A stretch of DNA of 5,310 nt from Vibrio tasmaniensis 1F-187 (GTDB taxonomy: Bacteria; Pseudomonadota; Gammaproteobacteria; Enterobacterales; Vibrionaceae), in contig NZ_AJZM02000138.1 of NCBI RefSeq assembly GCF_000272405.2, positions 1 through 5,310 of the forward strand. The letters are read 5' to 3'. The notes under the pieces are model-generated. The model was not told where the DNA came from and did no database searches. It worked only from the letters and a program-made list of their open reading frames with translations. Both the position numbers and the translations under genes were made by a program. This document shows, piece by piece, positions 5,290-5,310 of this stretch (the stretch's first letter is position 1; every line of letters starts with the position of its first letter).

Positions 5290-5310
5290 TTAGTTAATTA
5301 GTTAATTAGT
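5287..5310. repeat. Tandem 8-base repeat (TAATTAGT, three copies, running off the window)
   Basis: Three perfect contiguous copies of TAATTAGT occupy 5287-5294, 5295-5302 and 5303-5310; the first contains the exporter's TAA stop. The array reaches the last base, so its true copy number is unknown. Because it begins at the stop codon, copy-number change would not alter the exporter protein, but it could alter the 3' end of the transcript or the spacing to a downstream gene. Confidence 0.8.

Noticed and set aside
1..5310. CRISPR arrays, tRNA or rRNA genes
   Set aside because: No regularly spaced repeats, cloverleaf-like segments or rRNA-like stretches were seen on either strand.

Overview
The window looks like a piece of a Vibrionaceae (most likely Vibrio) chromosome. 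This rests on the close-to-Vibrio flavour of a CspA-type cold-shock protein, a YliI-like sugar dehydrogenase and an EmrD/Bcr-type drug transporter, together with moderate to low GC. The assignment is by recognition of protein style, not by a database search.

Layout. (1) Positions 1-1370, plus strand: the 3' part of a large gene whose beginning lies outside the window. It carries the conserved FEFTHKSFGEYL-type motif that follows the NTPase module of bacterial NACHT/STAND proteins, then a helical linker, then a long run of pentapeptide repeats. This is the best candidate for an accessory immune-type system. (2) 1371-1541: no gene, but three hairpins, including a near-perfect bidirectional intrinsic terminator at 1503-1532. 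(3) 1542-1975, minus strand: a decayed tyrosine recombinase (integrase) lacking its N-terminus and an internal stretch, with a one-base frameshift at about 1624 whose correction restores the GH and YTQ catalytic boxes. Genes 1 and 3 are convergent and look like the edge of an old mobile island. (4) 2004-2450, minus strand: a cspA-family gene with a strong terminator, a clear ribosome binding site and a leader of roughly 140 bases below a plausible promoter. (5) 2451-2712: non-coding, with a repeated TTGACTAYCCCC box and a long imperfect palindrome. (6) 2713-3798, minus strand: a periplasmic PQQ-dependent aldose sugar dehydrogenase. (7) 3799-4095: a divergent intergenic region that is not empty. 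It holds a 42-codon leader reading frame with its own ribosome binding site, whose stop overlaps the start of the next gene as ATGA. (8) 4096-5289, plus strand: a 12-helix MFS drug exporter. (9) 5287-5310: three perfect copies of an 8-base unit running off the window end.

Functional picture. The right half reads as ordinary chromosomal backbone (cold-shock protein, sugar oxidation, efflux). The left half reads as accessory DNA: a NACHT-like protein with a pentapeptide tail next to a dead integrase. The two least ordinary items are that NACHT/pentapeptide gene and the apparent translational coupling of the exporter to a small upstream leader peptide.
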